Source: Dialister hominis
GTDB lineage: Bacteria; Bacillota; Negativicutes; Veillonellales; Dialisteraceae
Assembly (NCBI RefSeq): GCF_007164725.1
Contig: NZ_AP019697.1
Coordinates: forward strand, 2,020,001 to 2,084,000
Length of the DNA: 64,000 bases
Direction of reading: 5' to 3'
The notes under the pieces were generated by a model. That model saw only the letters and a program-made list of their open reading frames with translations, was not told where the DNA came from and made no database searches. Of this stretch, positions 24,822 through 32,897 are shown piece by piece. The translations under genes were made by a program, and so were the position numbers. Position 1 is the first letter of the stretch, and each line of letters opens with the position of its first letter.

Positions 24822-25058
24822 CACAGCCTCCTCCTGCGCGGAACCCCCGCGCCTCTCTTTCCTATATCCTACCCCCATTTCGCCCGCCCGTGAAATACCC
24901 GTTCCTTATCACTTCATAAGCCGGATTTATGGCAAGTTATACAAAATTGATAAAGAAACAGCCGAATCCTCTCTTTTTCGTATATTTTTCAATAACATTC
25001 CCAACAGTTTACGTTCATACTTGTTATAATAATAAAAGAAACAGGAAAGGAGCAGCCT

Positions 25059-25891
25059 ATGGGAATCCGCCAACTCGAGTACTTCCTCGCCGTCAAGAAC
25101 GCAGGAAGCTTCACGCGCGCCGCCGAGCACCTCTACGTCTCCCAGCCCGCTGTGACCAGCGCCATCCGAAGCCTGGAAAGCGAGCTTGGCATCACCCTCT
25201 TCGACCGCTCCCAGGGAAAAGCATCCCTCACGGCCGAAGGCAGGATCTTCTCCGCCCACGTCGAGGAAATCATGAAAGGCGTCGTCACGACCATACGCGA
25301 CATGGACGCCATGAAATCCCTGAGCAGCGGCACCTTTGCCATCGGGATTTCCTCCTTCCTGTCACTGCCATCCGTCCTTTCCCTCATCGCCCGCTTCCTT
25401 TCGGACCATCCGGGCATCGAGTGCCGCGTGCAGGAAGGACCGGCAGAGGCGGTCGCCGCCCTCCTGGAAAAAGGCGAACTCGACGGAGCCTTCCTTCCCG
25501 AAGACCCTGGCGCCGGGTATGACATCCATCCCCTCGCCGAAGTCCCGCTCGCCCTCATCCTTCCAAAGAGCCATCCGCTCGCAGAAAAGAAGAGCGCCTC
25601 ATGGGACGACCTCGAAGGCATGGCCTTGTTCCTCCCCGAAGACTTCGGAAAAGGAATGAGACCCTGAGCCGCGTGCACCGCGTCCTCACAGCAGGAAGCG
25701 CCGACACCATCCGGGGACTCCTCCTTGCCATGGACAGCGCGGCCATTCTCCCCGCATCCATCTTCGAAGGAGACAGCCGCCTTGCAGAAATCCCGCTTGC
25801 GCCCGAGATCGTCATCAGTCCCGTCTATGCAGAAAACGCCAGACGGACACCATCCAGAGCCGCGCGGGCATTCTCGGATTCCATCAACTGA
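25059..25891 (+). pseudogene. LysR-family regulator, frameshifted
   Basis: The first frame (25059-25667) encodes an intact LysR HTH (MGIRQLEYFLAVKNAGSFTR, YVSQPAVTSAIRSLESELG) and most of the effector domain, then runs into a stop after LFLPEDFGKGMRP. The rest of the effector domain (LSRVHRVLTAGSADTIRGLL to the end at 25891) is in another frame, so one base is missing or two are extra near 25655. Joined, the protein would have about 277 residues, slightly short of the usual length. No convincing slippery site was seen. It is divergent from the lyase gene at 23565-24821. Confidence 0.8.
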
Positions 25892-25903
25892 AAGGAGACG
25901 GCC

Positions 25904-26800
25904 ATGAAACCAGAACTCGTCGTATTCGGCACGAGCCCGCTCGTCTCCGCCGAACTCCATACAGCCATCAGGCGCCTCTTCGGAGATACTTATCCCGTCA
26001 GGGAAGCCCTCACCGAAGACGCCGCGGGGGAAGATCCGGAAAAAGACGCCTGCTGGATAGCGTCACCCATCCAGTACCCGCACGTTTCCCGTTTCCTTCC
26101 CAAGGAAAGGACCTTCCTTCTCGATATGCAGCCCGCCGCGGAATTCTTCCTCGCCATGACTGCCAGGGTCCCCGAAGGAGCACCCATTTCCGTCTTCAAT
26201 AACCGCAAAGCCTACGCCGAGCGCTTCATCGGGCAGATGAAGGACCGCATCCGGGGAAATCACCCGTACACCGCGATTTCCTATGAAGACATGCCTGAAG
26301 AAACAGTCCTTTCCCCCCTTGGAAAGGCCAGGTACATCACCGGCGCCAGCTGCTTTACCGGAGAAGGTTCAATCCTCTGCGAGAGCCCCTACAAAGAATC
26401 CCTCCCAAAAGATGTGAGCATCCTTCCCGCCAGCCGCGTCCCCACCTTCGACTCCTCGCTCCGCCTCATCCTTGCCCTTGCTGCAAGAAGAGAGCGCGAG
26501 CTGAAAGAACTCCTCCGGAAAGCGGAGAGCCCGGACGAAAAGGAAATAGCCAGGGAAGAAATAGCAAGCGCCATCCAGTGCTTTGAGCGCGCCTGCAGGA
26601 TAGCCCTCCTGGAAGGAGCCTCCCGCCTTCCCGCCAAGGAAAAGGAAACCTACAAACCACCTGCGAAAGAACTTGAAGAAAACGCAGAACTCATAAAAAT
26701 CATCCGGGGCCGCCTGCGGCAGCAAGCAAGCGCTATAGAAAAAGCCATGCAGAACGCCCGGGAAGAGGCCATTTCCCCAGACAACAACCCGCATCCATAA
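25904..26800 (+). CDS. Unknown protein, paralogue of the next gene
   Basis: 298 residues, not recognised. It shares its layout with the following gene: SVFNNRKAYAERFIGQ against YVFNDTRPFADHFLEQ, ISYEDMPEET against ITFEDTDPAI, ARYITGASCFTGEGSIL against AKYITGTDFLTKKGSIL, and ILPASRVPTFDSS against IFPARRAPSMETS. The C-terminal third is helical and charged. No signal peptide or membrane segment. AAAGGAGA precedes the ATG, 13 bases after the LysR remnant, so the two were perhaps in one transcript. Function unknown. Confidence 0.75.
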   Translation: MKPELVVFGTSPLVSAELHTAIRRLFGDTYPVREALTEDAAGEDPEKDACWIASPIQYPHVSRFLPKERTFLLDMQPAAEFFLAMTARVPEGAPISVFNNRKAYAERFIGQMKDRIRGNHPYTAISYEDMPEETVLSPLGKARYITGASCFTGEGSILCESPYKESLPKDVSILPASRVPTFDSSLRLILALAARRERELKELLRKAESPDEKEIAREEIASAIQCFERACRIALLEGASRLPAKEKETYKPPAKELEENAELIKIIRGRLRQQASAIEKAMQNAREEAISPDNNPHP

Positions 26801-26846
26801 GGATCCGGTCATATATAAGAAACCAAGGAAAAGAAAGGACATCATC

Positions 26847-27755
26847 ATGAACCATCCCGTACTCATTGCCGCTGGAAGAACCCAGGCATCCAAAGACGAA
26901 CTCCAATTCATCGTCACCAACCTCATCGGCACCTACTACCCCGTCGAGGCTGTCCTGACGGCAGACATCAAAGAAGCAAGGAAAGATGCACTCTACATCT
27001 GCGAAGACACAGAAGCATCCCAGCTCCTCACCGTCATCCCGGAAGAAAACCTCTTCCCCCTGCACCTCGAAGTCGTCTCTGAACACTTCTTCGTCCTGAA
27101 CAAAGTCCCCGAAGGAGAGACACTCTACGTCTTCAACGACACCCGTCCCTTCGCCGACCACTTCCTCGAACAATGCGTCGACGCCCACCTGAACGCCTCT
27201 GCCTTCGAAAGAATCACCTTCGAAGACACCGACCCTGCCATCGTGGAAAAAGCACTGAAAGAAGCCAAGTACATCACAGGCACCGACTTCCTCACCAAGA
27301 AAGGCAGCATTCTCCAGACCACCTACAAACCGCTCCTCCGCGAAGACGTCACCATCTTCCCGGCAAGAAGAGCCCCGTCCATGGAAACCTCCGCTCCCCT
27401 CATCCACAGACTCCTCAGCGAAAGAATCGAAGAACTGAAACAGTCCCTCGCTGAAGTCAAGAAAGAAGGAAACGAAGAAAAAGCAGCAGCCCTCCTCGAA
27501 GAAGCCAACACAGCCAACCTCGAATTCCGCCTCGCTGCCCTCCAGAGCGTCACCATCGGAGTCCAGCCCTTCAGACTCAAAGAATCCGACATCACCGAAG
27601 TAGACGAAGGCCCGATCCCCGAAGGCACCATCCCGCAGATCGAAATGAAAATCGGCATCCTCGAAAAAGCCAAAGCCGACATCATCAACCTCATCTCCAG
27701 CCCCATCATCGTCCCGGCTGACAAAGAAGAAGCAGAAAGAAAACTCGGGAAATAA
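26847..27755 (+). CDS. Unknown protein, paralogue of the previous gene
   Basis: 302 residues, homologous over most of its length with the protein at 25904-26800 and clearly a tandem duplication that has diverged. An N-terminal alpha/beta-looking part (VLIAAGRTQASKDELQFIVT) is followed by a core with the AKYITGTDFLTKKGSIL segment and a C-terminal half rich in Glu and Lys helices. No catalytic motif is recognised. It ends at a strong terminator. A sensor or ligand-binding role is possible but not shown. Confidence 0.75.
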   Translation: MNHPVLIAAGRTQASKDELQFIVTNLIGTYYPVEAVLTADIKEARKDALYICEDTEASQLLTVIPEENLFPLHLEVVSEHFFVLNKVPEGETLYVFNDTRPFADHFLEQCVDAHLNASAFERITFEDTDPAIVEKALKEAKYITGTDFLTKKGSILQTTYKPLLREDVTIFPARRAPSMETSAPLIHRLLSERIEELKQSLAEVKKEGNEEKAAALLEEANTANLEFRLAALQSVTIGVQPFRLKESDITEVDEGPIPEGTIPQIEMKIGILEKAKADIINLISSPIIVPADKEEAERKLGK

Positions 27756-27782
27756 AATAAAGAAAGTGAAACAGGAAAGTAG

Positions 27783-27810
27783 AAAGCGGTCTCGCAAGAG
27801 ACCGCTTTTT
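27783..27810 (+). terminator. Terminator after the paralogue pair
   Basis: AAAGCGGTCTC and GAGACCGCTTTTT form an 11-bp stem with a tight loop, 28 bases after the stop codon. Confidence 0.88.
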
Positions 27811-27838
27811 GAGTGGAGAAACCAGACGGGCAGGTTAG

Positions 27839-27930
27839 AACCTTCCGCAATCATTCAATACCAATATTATCAATGGTGACTTAATACGTTTACCATAAAT
27901 GAAAACCGTAAGATGCTCATTCGATACTAT
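27839..27930 (+). repeat. Second repeat family (AATATTATC/ATACGTT module)
   Basis: CCTTCCGCAATCATT, CAATATTATCAATGGTGA, ATACGTTTACC and TAAATGAAAACCGTAAGA are in the same order as on the minus strand at 12461-12571, with substitutions spread along the copy. Confidence 0.7.
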
Positions 27931-27952
27931 CAAATGACGCCGTAATGGAGGC

Positions 27953-28076
27953 CTTTGACCTGCCCCAGCGGGGAAGGCGTCTGGCTTATCTTCTTACTGT
28001 TGCCAGAGGAAGGGGTGCAGTATTCATTGGTTTTTATAAAAAGGTTTCTCGAGCGAAGCGAGGTCGTATGGTTTTA
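27953..28076 (+). repeat. Repeat module with covarying TCTGGC/GCCAGA hairpin
   Basis: TTGACCTGCCCCAGCGGGG, stem TCTGGC/GCCAGA around TTATCTTCTTACTGTT, GGAAGGGGTGCAGT, then CTCGAGCGAAGCGAGG and TCGTATGGTTTTA. It is the partner of the copy at 12568. Confidence 0.65.
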
Positions 28077-28097
28077 ATCTTCCCTCATCCCCCACGC

Positions 28098-28139
28098 AAA
28101 AAGAGCTATGAAAAATGGTCCACATTTTTCATAGCTCTT
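28098..28139 (-). terminator. Terminator after the membrane-anchored unknown gene
   Basis: AAAAAGAGCTATGAAAAATG pairs with CATTTTTCATAGCTCTT, eight bases from the stop at 28147. The T-run is on the minus strand. Confidence 0.85.
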
Positions 28140-28146
28140 CCCCTAT

Positions 28147-29118
28147 TTATTCTTCTTCCTCGTTGAATTTCAGGAGTGAAATGACGCCGAGGATTCCTCT
28201 ATTGATCGAACCGTCATCGTGGAGAAGACCCATGGTGACGATCACGGAGATATTTCTGGCCTGGCGGGCAGCGAGGGCGATGATTCTTCTATCCTCTTTG
28301 CCGTACTTGTTCCAGTCATACCCTTCCTGATCGACGATACGCTTCAGCGCTTTGACACGGGCATGGAAATTCTTCGTGTTGCTTTCCAGCACCTTCCTCT
28401 GACCCTCCGCCAGAGTGCAGAGCTGGACAGCGAGGCGGGCAACGACCTTGGATTCCGCTTCGAACTGTTCCGCTTCCTGCGGATACATCTTCGTGCGGAA
28501 GCTCGATGCTTTTTCCTCGCCCCTCGTATGAGACGGACCATCGCCGAAGCCGACGAAGACGGAATTATTCGCATCCGGTCCGAAGACATCGCCTTCCACC
28601 TTGCCCGTCATCAGCCATTTGACAGTCGCATTGATCGAAGAACTATAGGAAATTTCATTCTTCCCCGATGCCCTTTCAAAAAGTGTCTCCGCATCAGAAA
28701 CACCCAGCGCACGGATGCGAAGTCCTCTTAAATCAGGATCGTCATTTCTCTCAAGTCTCCTGATCCTGGCAATTCCTGCCTGAAGCCTTCTGTTCTCATC
28801 CCCTCCCGGAACGAAATCAGCCATTTCAGCAGCCCTGCTGCCAGCTTCAAAATCCACATTTTCAATCTTGCTGAAAATCTCAGTAAACGTCGTGAGATCC
28901 CCGGTAATTACGGCAAGTTTCTCATTGCCCAGCTGACGGATGGTCAGATCAGCCGACTTCCTCGCTGCTTCCCTCTCCTCTGCTGCGCTGCGGACCTTCG
29001 TATCCGCCTTCTTCACGGCCTTAGCCGCCTGCTTCCTTCCCAGCCTGCCGAGCACGTAAAATGCTGTGCCAAAAGAAACCACGAAAATACCGGCATCCAT
29101 TAACCAGGAACTATTCAC
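28147..29118 (-). CDS. Unknown membrane-anchored protein
   Basis: 323 residues. The start is a GTG at 29118 with AGGAGG seven bases before it. One N-terminal hydrophobic segment (about 9-25, AGIFVVSFGTAFYVLG) is followed by a charged coiled-coil-like stretch (about 28-65) and a soluble domain with no motif I recognise. The C-terminal part is helical and ends in acidic residues (KFNEEEE). It stands alone between repeats and its own terminator. Confidence 0.75.
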   Translation of the reverse strand: MNSSWLMDAGIFVVSFGTAFYVLGRLGRKQAAKAVKKADTKVRSAAEEREAARKSADLTIRQLGNEKLAVITGDLTTFTEIFSKIENVDFEAGSRAAEMADFVPGGDENRRLQAGIARIRRLERNDDPDLRGLRIRALGVSDAETLFERASGKNEISYSSSINATVKWLMTGKVEGDVFGPDANNSVFVGFGDGPSHTRGEEKASSFRTKMYPQEAEQFEAESKVVARLAVQLCTLAEGQRKVLESNTKNFHARVKALKRIVDQEGYDWNKYGKEDRRIIALAARQARNISVIVTMGLLHDDGSINRGILGVISLLKFNEEEE

Positions 29119-29502
29119 CTTTTATCCTCCTGCCATAAAGCGGGCCTCGCCCATAACCAGCTGCTAATCAATTGCGCTTTATTTTACATTATTTTTCTAT
29201 AAATTAATAGTACTTTTGCTAATAGTACTTTTGCGATGTTTAATAAAATTTAATAAAAGGATAGACATCTATCTATATTATAAAATTCCGTTAATCTTTA
29301 CTCCTCCTCTCCACATCTCAACCTGCTCTGACTATAATCCCGCATAAAACAAAAAGATATACTACTAAAGTATACCATTTGCAAAAAATATTCAATATCA
29401 AACAGAAAGCAAAAAGAGGACATCGAAAGGAAAGCGAAACGCATGGCTTTGATTTTCTTTCAGCCACAGGCTGCTTTGCTTTTCTTTTCGAGCGCAGCGA
29501 GG
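29119..29502. other. AT-rich gap with a 15-bp tandem duplication, no gene
   Basis: TAATAGTACTTTTGC is perfectly repeated twice at 29205-29234. The rest is AT-rich with a palindromic TACTACTAAAGTATACC stretch near 29361. No coding sequence is credible. Confidence 0.6.
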
Positions 29503-29597
29503 TTTAAGGGTGTTAACCTTGCTCCGAAAGGAGAAGGTGTCGCCGGAGGCGACGGATACAGTAGTTCCCAGCCTGCAAGGCGGCTGTATGGTTTTAT
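29503..29597 (+). repeat. Three-hairpin repeat, type Y
   Basis: TTTAAGGGTGTTA, hairpin 1 CCTTGCTCC-GAAA-GGAGAAGG, hairpin 2 GTCGCC-GGA-GGCGAC, GGATACAGTAGTTCC, hairpin 3 CAGCCTGCAAGGCGGCTG, then TATGGTTTTA. It is preceded by a CGAGCGCAGCGAGG hairpin. Confidence 0.8.
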
Positions 29598-29624
29598 CAT
29601 GTTGTACGGTTTCAATAATCCCCC

Positions 29625-30239
29625 TCAAAACCTGCTAATGCAGAAGTAATCCTCTCCTTCTTTTACGATATCAAAAGGAATGAGATCATTCTCATGGACA
29701 CCATAGTCCTGGTCAGGTTCATTCAGGAGCTTTCCTATGCAGCGCCCCTCTTCGACTTCCATGCTCCTCACCCAGCAGCCCTCTGGTTTGTAATCGTCCT
29801 TCAGGAAGATGACGAGAATATCGTCAGGATAGTCAGGATGCCTGGAGTCGTCGATGAGGTCGACACTGCGGATGGCCGCCACATCTTCGGATGGCGCATA
29901 CGCTTCGTTGATGACGGCGATTTTCCTCTCATACGGCGTCCTGTCCACCACCGGACCGAGACGGATGCTGCATTCATTCGCCTGCTCCTTGTGCAGCTTC
30001 ACCATCATATCCGGAACTCCCGGAAGAGGAATGATCTTGTCCCCCTCTACCTTTGCAGGAGCGAGGATTTCAAAAGTGAAACCGCCCTCCGTATCGACAT
30101 ACCCGTACGCCAGCACACCGCCATCCTCCGGCGCATCCATGCCCCCTGCGTACAGCAAGCCCGAAATCGTCTGATTTATCCCAAGCAGGCAGATCTGGTG
30201 CTCCATCTCCCTGAAATTCAGCTGCGCGACCTGTATCAT
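29625..30239 (-). CDS. DUF2314-like protein
   Basis: 204 residues. The N-terminal part is unknown. The C-terminal part (about 145-200), CWVRSMEVEEGRCIGKLLNE with YGVHENDLIPF, resembles DUF2314, a domain of unknown function. It is last in a leftward operon after the ElaA and MmcQ genes, with 15 bases before it. A paralogue with an amber codon lies at 43469-44092, on the other side of the type I R-M locus. Confidence 0.72.
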   Translation of the reverse strand: MIQVAQLNFREMEHQICLLGINQTISGLLYAGGMDAPEDGGVLAYGYVDTEGGFTFEILAPAKVEGDKIIPLPGVPDMMVKLHKEQANECSIRLGPVVDRTPYERKIAVINEAYAPSEDVAAIRSVDLIDDSRHPDYPDDILVIFLKDDYKPEGCWVRSMEVEEGRCIGKLLNEPDQDYGVHENDLIPFDIVKEGEDYFCISRF

Positions 30240-30254
30240 AAATTTCCCCTCCCC

Positions 30255-30944
30255 TTATTTCTTGACTTTCCTGCGGCCCTTCCTGCCGGACTTCTCCACG
30301 AGAGCATAACTCTCATCCAGCATCCGCTTCGCCGCATCCATATCCGTTTCCTTGTCCAGAAGAATGCTGATCCAGTGCACCTTGTCCATATGGTACGCCG
30401 GGAAATACCGGTCATGATCGATCAGCCGCTGGATTTCCTCCGGATCCGCCTTCACATTCAGGACCTCCGTCATGCCCTTCCTCTCCACATGGAGCGACGT
30501 CCACGGAATGCACATGAAAAGCCCGTACCATTTCTTCGTCCCGTGCTCGCGGAGCGTGCAGTAATCCTTGTAAATCACCCGGAGATTCTCCTGCTCCGTC
30601 CCGTACCTTTCCTTCACGTACGAAAGAAGCCGGCTCCGCACATCCGAATCGAAGAAACAATTCTCCACCACATCGCGGACGAGATTCTCCGCCTCCTGGC
30701 GCACGCGGTCGACGAAAGCCCCTTCCGCCGACTCCACCTCGAAAAGCGCATACGGCACACGGTCCGGCAGCTCCACCACCGACACCGTCATTTCCCTGCC
30801 ATGGACAGTGACAACCGCCGCCAGTCCATCCGTCTCCGGAAGAGCGCGCTCCAGCGTGAAAACGCCGCCCTTCTTCTTGAAGCCATAAGAAACCGCCGCA
30901 TCCTCCAGGAAATCATGCGTCCTGAACACACTGCTGAAGTCCAT
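30255..30944 (-). CDS. MmcQ/YjbR-family protein
   Basis: 229 residues. The C-terminal half has the YjbR pattern LNVKADPEEIQRLIDHD, PAYHMDKVHWISILLD and AKRMLDESYALV. MmcQ/YjbR proteins have a double-wing fold of uncertain role, sometimes proposed to bind DNA. The N-terminal half (about 1-115) is an extra domain, so the protein is about twice the length of the single-domain family. AAGGAGG lies five bases before the ATG. It is the middle gene of a three-gene leftward operon. Confidence 0.82.
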   Translation of the reverse strand: MDFSSVFRTHDFLEDAAVSYGFKKKGGVFTLERALPETDGLAAVVTVHGREMTVSVVELPDRVPYALFEVESAEGAFVDRVRQEAENLVRDVVENCFFDSDVRSRLLSYVKERYGTEQENLRVIYKDYCTLREHGTKKWYGLFMCIPWTSLHVERKGMTEVLNVKADPEEIQRLIDHDRYFPAYHMDKVHWISILLDKETDMDAAKRMLDESYALVEKSGRKGRRKVKK

Positions 30945-30953
30945 AAGACCTCC

Positions 30954-31394
30954 TTACTCCTCCAAACGAAGACGCATCGCCGTATGCGGGATCCCATCCT
31001 CTAAGAACTCCTCCGAAGCCTTCACGAAACCCTCGCGCGCATAGAACCCCATCGCATACGTCTGCGCCTCAAGGAAAATTTCCTTCGGCGAATACCGCTT
31101 CTTGATCTCCTCAAGCCCTGCATGAAGAAGCTCGCCCCCAAGCCCCGTCCCGCGCTCACGCGTCAGCACACGGCCCACCTGGATCACCCCGGGCTCTCCC
31201 TCACGAGGAAACGCACGAAGATACGCAGCCACCGCTCCATCCTTCACACAGAACACATGAAGACTGTCATAATCCACCCCATCCAGCTCCGGATACGGAC
31301 AATGCTGCTCCACCACAAACACATCCACCCGCGCCCGAAGAATCTCATACAACTCCTCACGCGTCAGCTCATCAAAACCCTTAGCAATAAACAT
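30954..31394 (-). CDS. elaA: ElaA-like GNAT acetyltransferase
   Basis: 146 residues from the ATG at 31394, which has GGAG at suitable distance; a GTG three codons earlier is possible. ElaA features are ELYEILRARVDVFVVEQ, CPYPELDGVDYDSLH and the acetyl-CoA loop VGRVLTRERGTGLGGELLH. It is a small soluble N-acetyltransferase of unknown substrate. It leads the operon with the MmcQ and DUF2314-like genes, with a nine-base gap to the next. Confidence 0.9.
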   Translation of the reverse strand: MFIAKGFDELTREELYEILRARVDVFVVEQHCPYPELDGVDYDSLHVFCVKDGAVAAYLRAFPREGEPGVIQVGRVLTRERGTGLGGELLHAGLEEIKKRYSPKEIFLEAQTYAMGFYAREGFVKASEEFLEDGIPHTAMRLRLEE

Positions 31395-31489
31395 CCATCC
31401 CACTCCATTCTATATATGTATATATTAATTATACACTGTAGAACCCAAGAAAAAACAACTCGCAAACTCGCCGTGCTCGCCTTCCCGGG

Positions 31490-31597
31490 AAGTGGGCCGC
31501 AGGCCGGTCTTAACCTTGCCCTGGAAGGGAAGGTGTCGGCGGAGCCGACGGATGAGTTGCATTTCCCCGCAGCAGAGCTGCGGTTGTATTTTTTTTA
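31490..31597 (+). repeat. Three-hairpin repeat, type Y
   Basis: GGGCCGCAGGCCGGTCTTAA lead, hairpin 1 CCTTGCCCT-GGA-AGGGAAGG, hairpin 2 GTCGGC-GGA-GCCGAC, GGATGAGTTGCATTTCC, hairpin 3 CCGCAGC-AGA-GCTGCGG, then TTGTATTTTTTT. Confidence 0.8.
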
Positions 31598-31602
31598 AAC
31601 TC

Positions 31603-31683
31603 GCCTTCCCAGACGGGGAAGGGGGACCGCTTCGCGGTGGATAGGGTTGATTACCACTAGCGCAGCGAGGTTGTATGGTTTTA
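31603..31683 (+). repeat. Three-hairpin repeat, type X
   Basis: Hairpin 1 CCTTCCC-AGAC-GGGGAAGG, hairpin 2 ACCGC-TTC-GCGGT, GGATAGGGTTGATTACC, a TAGCGCAGCGAGG hairpin, then TTGTATGGTTTTA. Confidence 0.8.
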
Positions 31684-31790
31684 ATCTCCAAGCACACTCT
31701 CCCCGCTAATAAACCACATCCTCCTCATTTGACAATCCCCTCCCTCCGTCTTAGAGTGAAAGATAACAACACACGAAAGGAAGGATACAT

Positions 31791-32591
31791 ATGATAGGTG
31801 CCATTATAGGAGACATTGCCGGATCGCGGTTCGAATGGGACAACTACCGCGCCAAAGACTTTGACCTCCTCTCAGATAAATGCTTCTTCACCGACGACTC
31901 CATCATGAGCCTCGCCGTCTGCGACGCCCTCCTCAAGACCGTCCCGTCCTACAAAGGCCTCTCCAGACAAGCCGTCCTCTCCATGCAGAAAATAGGACGC
32001 CCCTATCCCCAGAGCGGCTACGGCGGATCCTTCTACCACTGGATCTACTCCGATGACCCCGAACCCTACGGCAGCTTTGGAAACGGCGCAGCCATGAGAG
32101 TCAGCGCCTGCGGCTGGGCAGGAGAATCCCTCTCCGAAGTCAGGAAACTCTCCAAAGAAGTCACCAAAGTCAGCCATAACCACCCCGAAGGCATCAAAGG
32201 CGCCGAAGCTGCCGCCTCTGCCGTCTACCTTGCCAGAACCGGCGAAACAAAAGAAGACATCCGGAAATACATCGAAGAGAAATACTACAAACTGAACTTT
32301 ACCATCGATGAAATCCGCCCCACCTACGAATTCAACGAAACCTGCCAGGACACCGTCCCCCAGGCCATCGAAGCCTTCCTCGAATCCGAATCCTTTGAAG
32401 ACGCCATCCGCACCGCCGTCTCCGTAGGAGGCGACAGCGATACCCTCGCCGCCATCACAGGCGGCATGGCAGAAGCCTACTACGGCGTCCCCAAAGACAT
32501 CCGCGAAAAAGCCGGACAATTCCTCGACCAAAGACTCACCAAAATCCTCAAAACCTTCGAGCAAAAATACCCGCCCAAAGTGACGGAATAA
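31791..32591 (+). CDS. ADP-ribosylglycohydrolase-family protein
   Basis: 266 residues. DraG-type fold with the metal-binding motifs MIGAIIGDIAGSRFEW, FFTDDSIMSLAV, and VSVGGDSDTLAAITGGMAEA near the C-terminus. Such enzymes remove ADP-ribose from proteins or other substrates. GAAAGGAAGG lies upstream of the ATG. It stands alone between clusters of repeats; no ADP-ribosyltransferase partner is in the window. Confidence 0.9.
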   Translation: MIGAIIGDIAGSRFEWDNYRAKDFDLLSDKCFFTDDSIMSLAVCDALLKTVPSYKGLSRQAVLSMQKIGRPYPQSGYGGSFYHWIYSDDPEPYGSFGNGAAMRVSACGWAGESLSEVRKLSKEVTKVSHNHPEGIKGAEAAASAVYLARTGETKEDIRKYIEEKYYKLNFTIDEIRPTYEFNETCQDTVPQAIEAFLESESFEDAIRTAVSVGGDSDTLAAITGGMAEAYYGVPKDIREKAGQFLDQRLTKILKTFEQKYPPKVTE

Positions 32592-32638
32592 TGCCTAACA
32601 CCGCGAGATTTAGCTGTTTTTCCTCGAGCGAAGCTCGG

Positions 32639-32736
32639 TTTAAGGGTGTCAGAGCTCGCCCCGTAGGGGGAGCTGGCGCCGGAGGCGACTGAGGAGGTTC
32701 ATTTCCCAGGCCGCAAGCCGGTTGTATGGTTTTAAA
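32639..32736 (+). repeat. Three-hairpin repeat, type Y
   Basis: TTTAAGGGTGTCA, hairpin 1 GAGCTCGCCCC-GTA-GGGGGAGCT, hairpin 2 GGCGCC-GGA-GGCGAC, TGAGGAGGTTCATTTCCC, hairpin 3 GGCCGCAAGCCG, then GTTGTATGGTTTTA. Confidence 0.8.
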
Positions 32737-32740
32737 CTCG

Positions 32741-32820
32741 CCTTCCCAGACGGGGAAGGGGGACCGCCTCGCGGTGGATAGGGGTGATTACCTCGAGCGT
32801 AGCGAGGTTGTACGGTTTCT
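32741..32820 (+). repeat. Three-hairpin repeat, type X
   Basis: Hairpin 1 CCTTCCC-AGAC-GGGGAAGG, hairpin 2 ACCGC-CTC-GCGGT, GGATAGGGGTGATTACC, hairpin 3 CCTCGAGCGTAGCGAGG, then TTGTACGGTTT. Confidence 0.8.
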
Positions 32821-32832
32821 CCTCACCCATCA

Positions 32833-32882
32833 AAAAACAGCGGTATCAAAATGCTCAGTCATTTTGATACCGCTTTTTTTTA
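32833..32882 (-). terminator. Bidirectional terminator beside the GNAT gene
   Basis: AAAAAACAGCGGTATCAAAATG and CATTTTGATACCGCTTTTTTTT pair around a short loop. It lies 16 bases from the stop of the leftward GNAT gene and could also end rightward transcripts. Confidence 0.85.
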
Positions 32883-32897
32883 GCCCCGCTGTTTTCC

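Noticed and set aside
25640-25680. Programmed frameshifting in the LysR gene
   Set aside because: No convincing slippery heptamer or downstream structure was seen, and LysR genes are not known to use it.
29694-31004. 436-codon plus-strand open frame over the DUF2314/MmcQ/ElaA operon
   Set aside because: His- and Arg-rich translation with no domain. The three minus-strand genes have recognisable domains and good ribosome sites.
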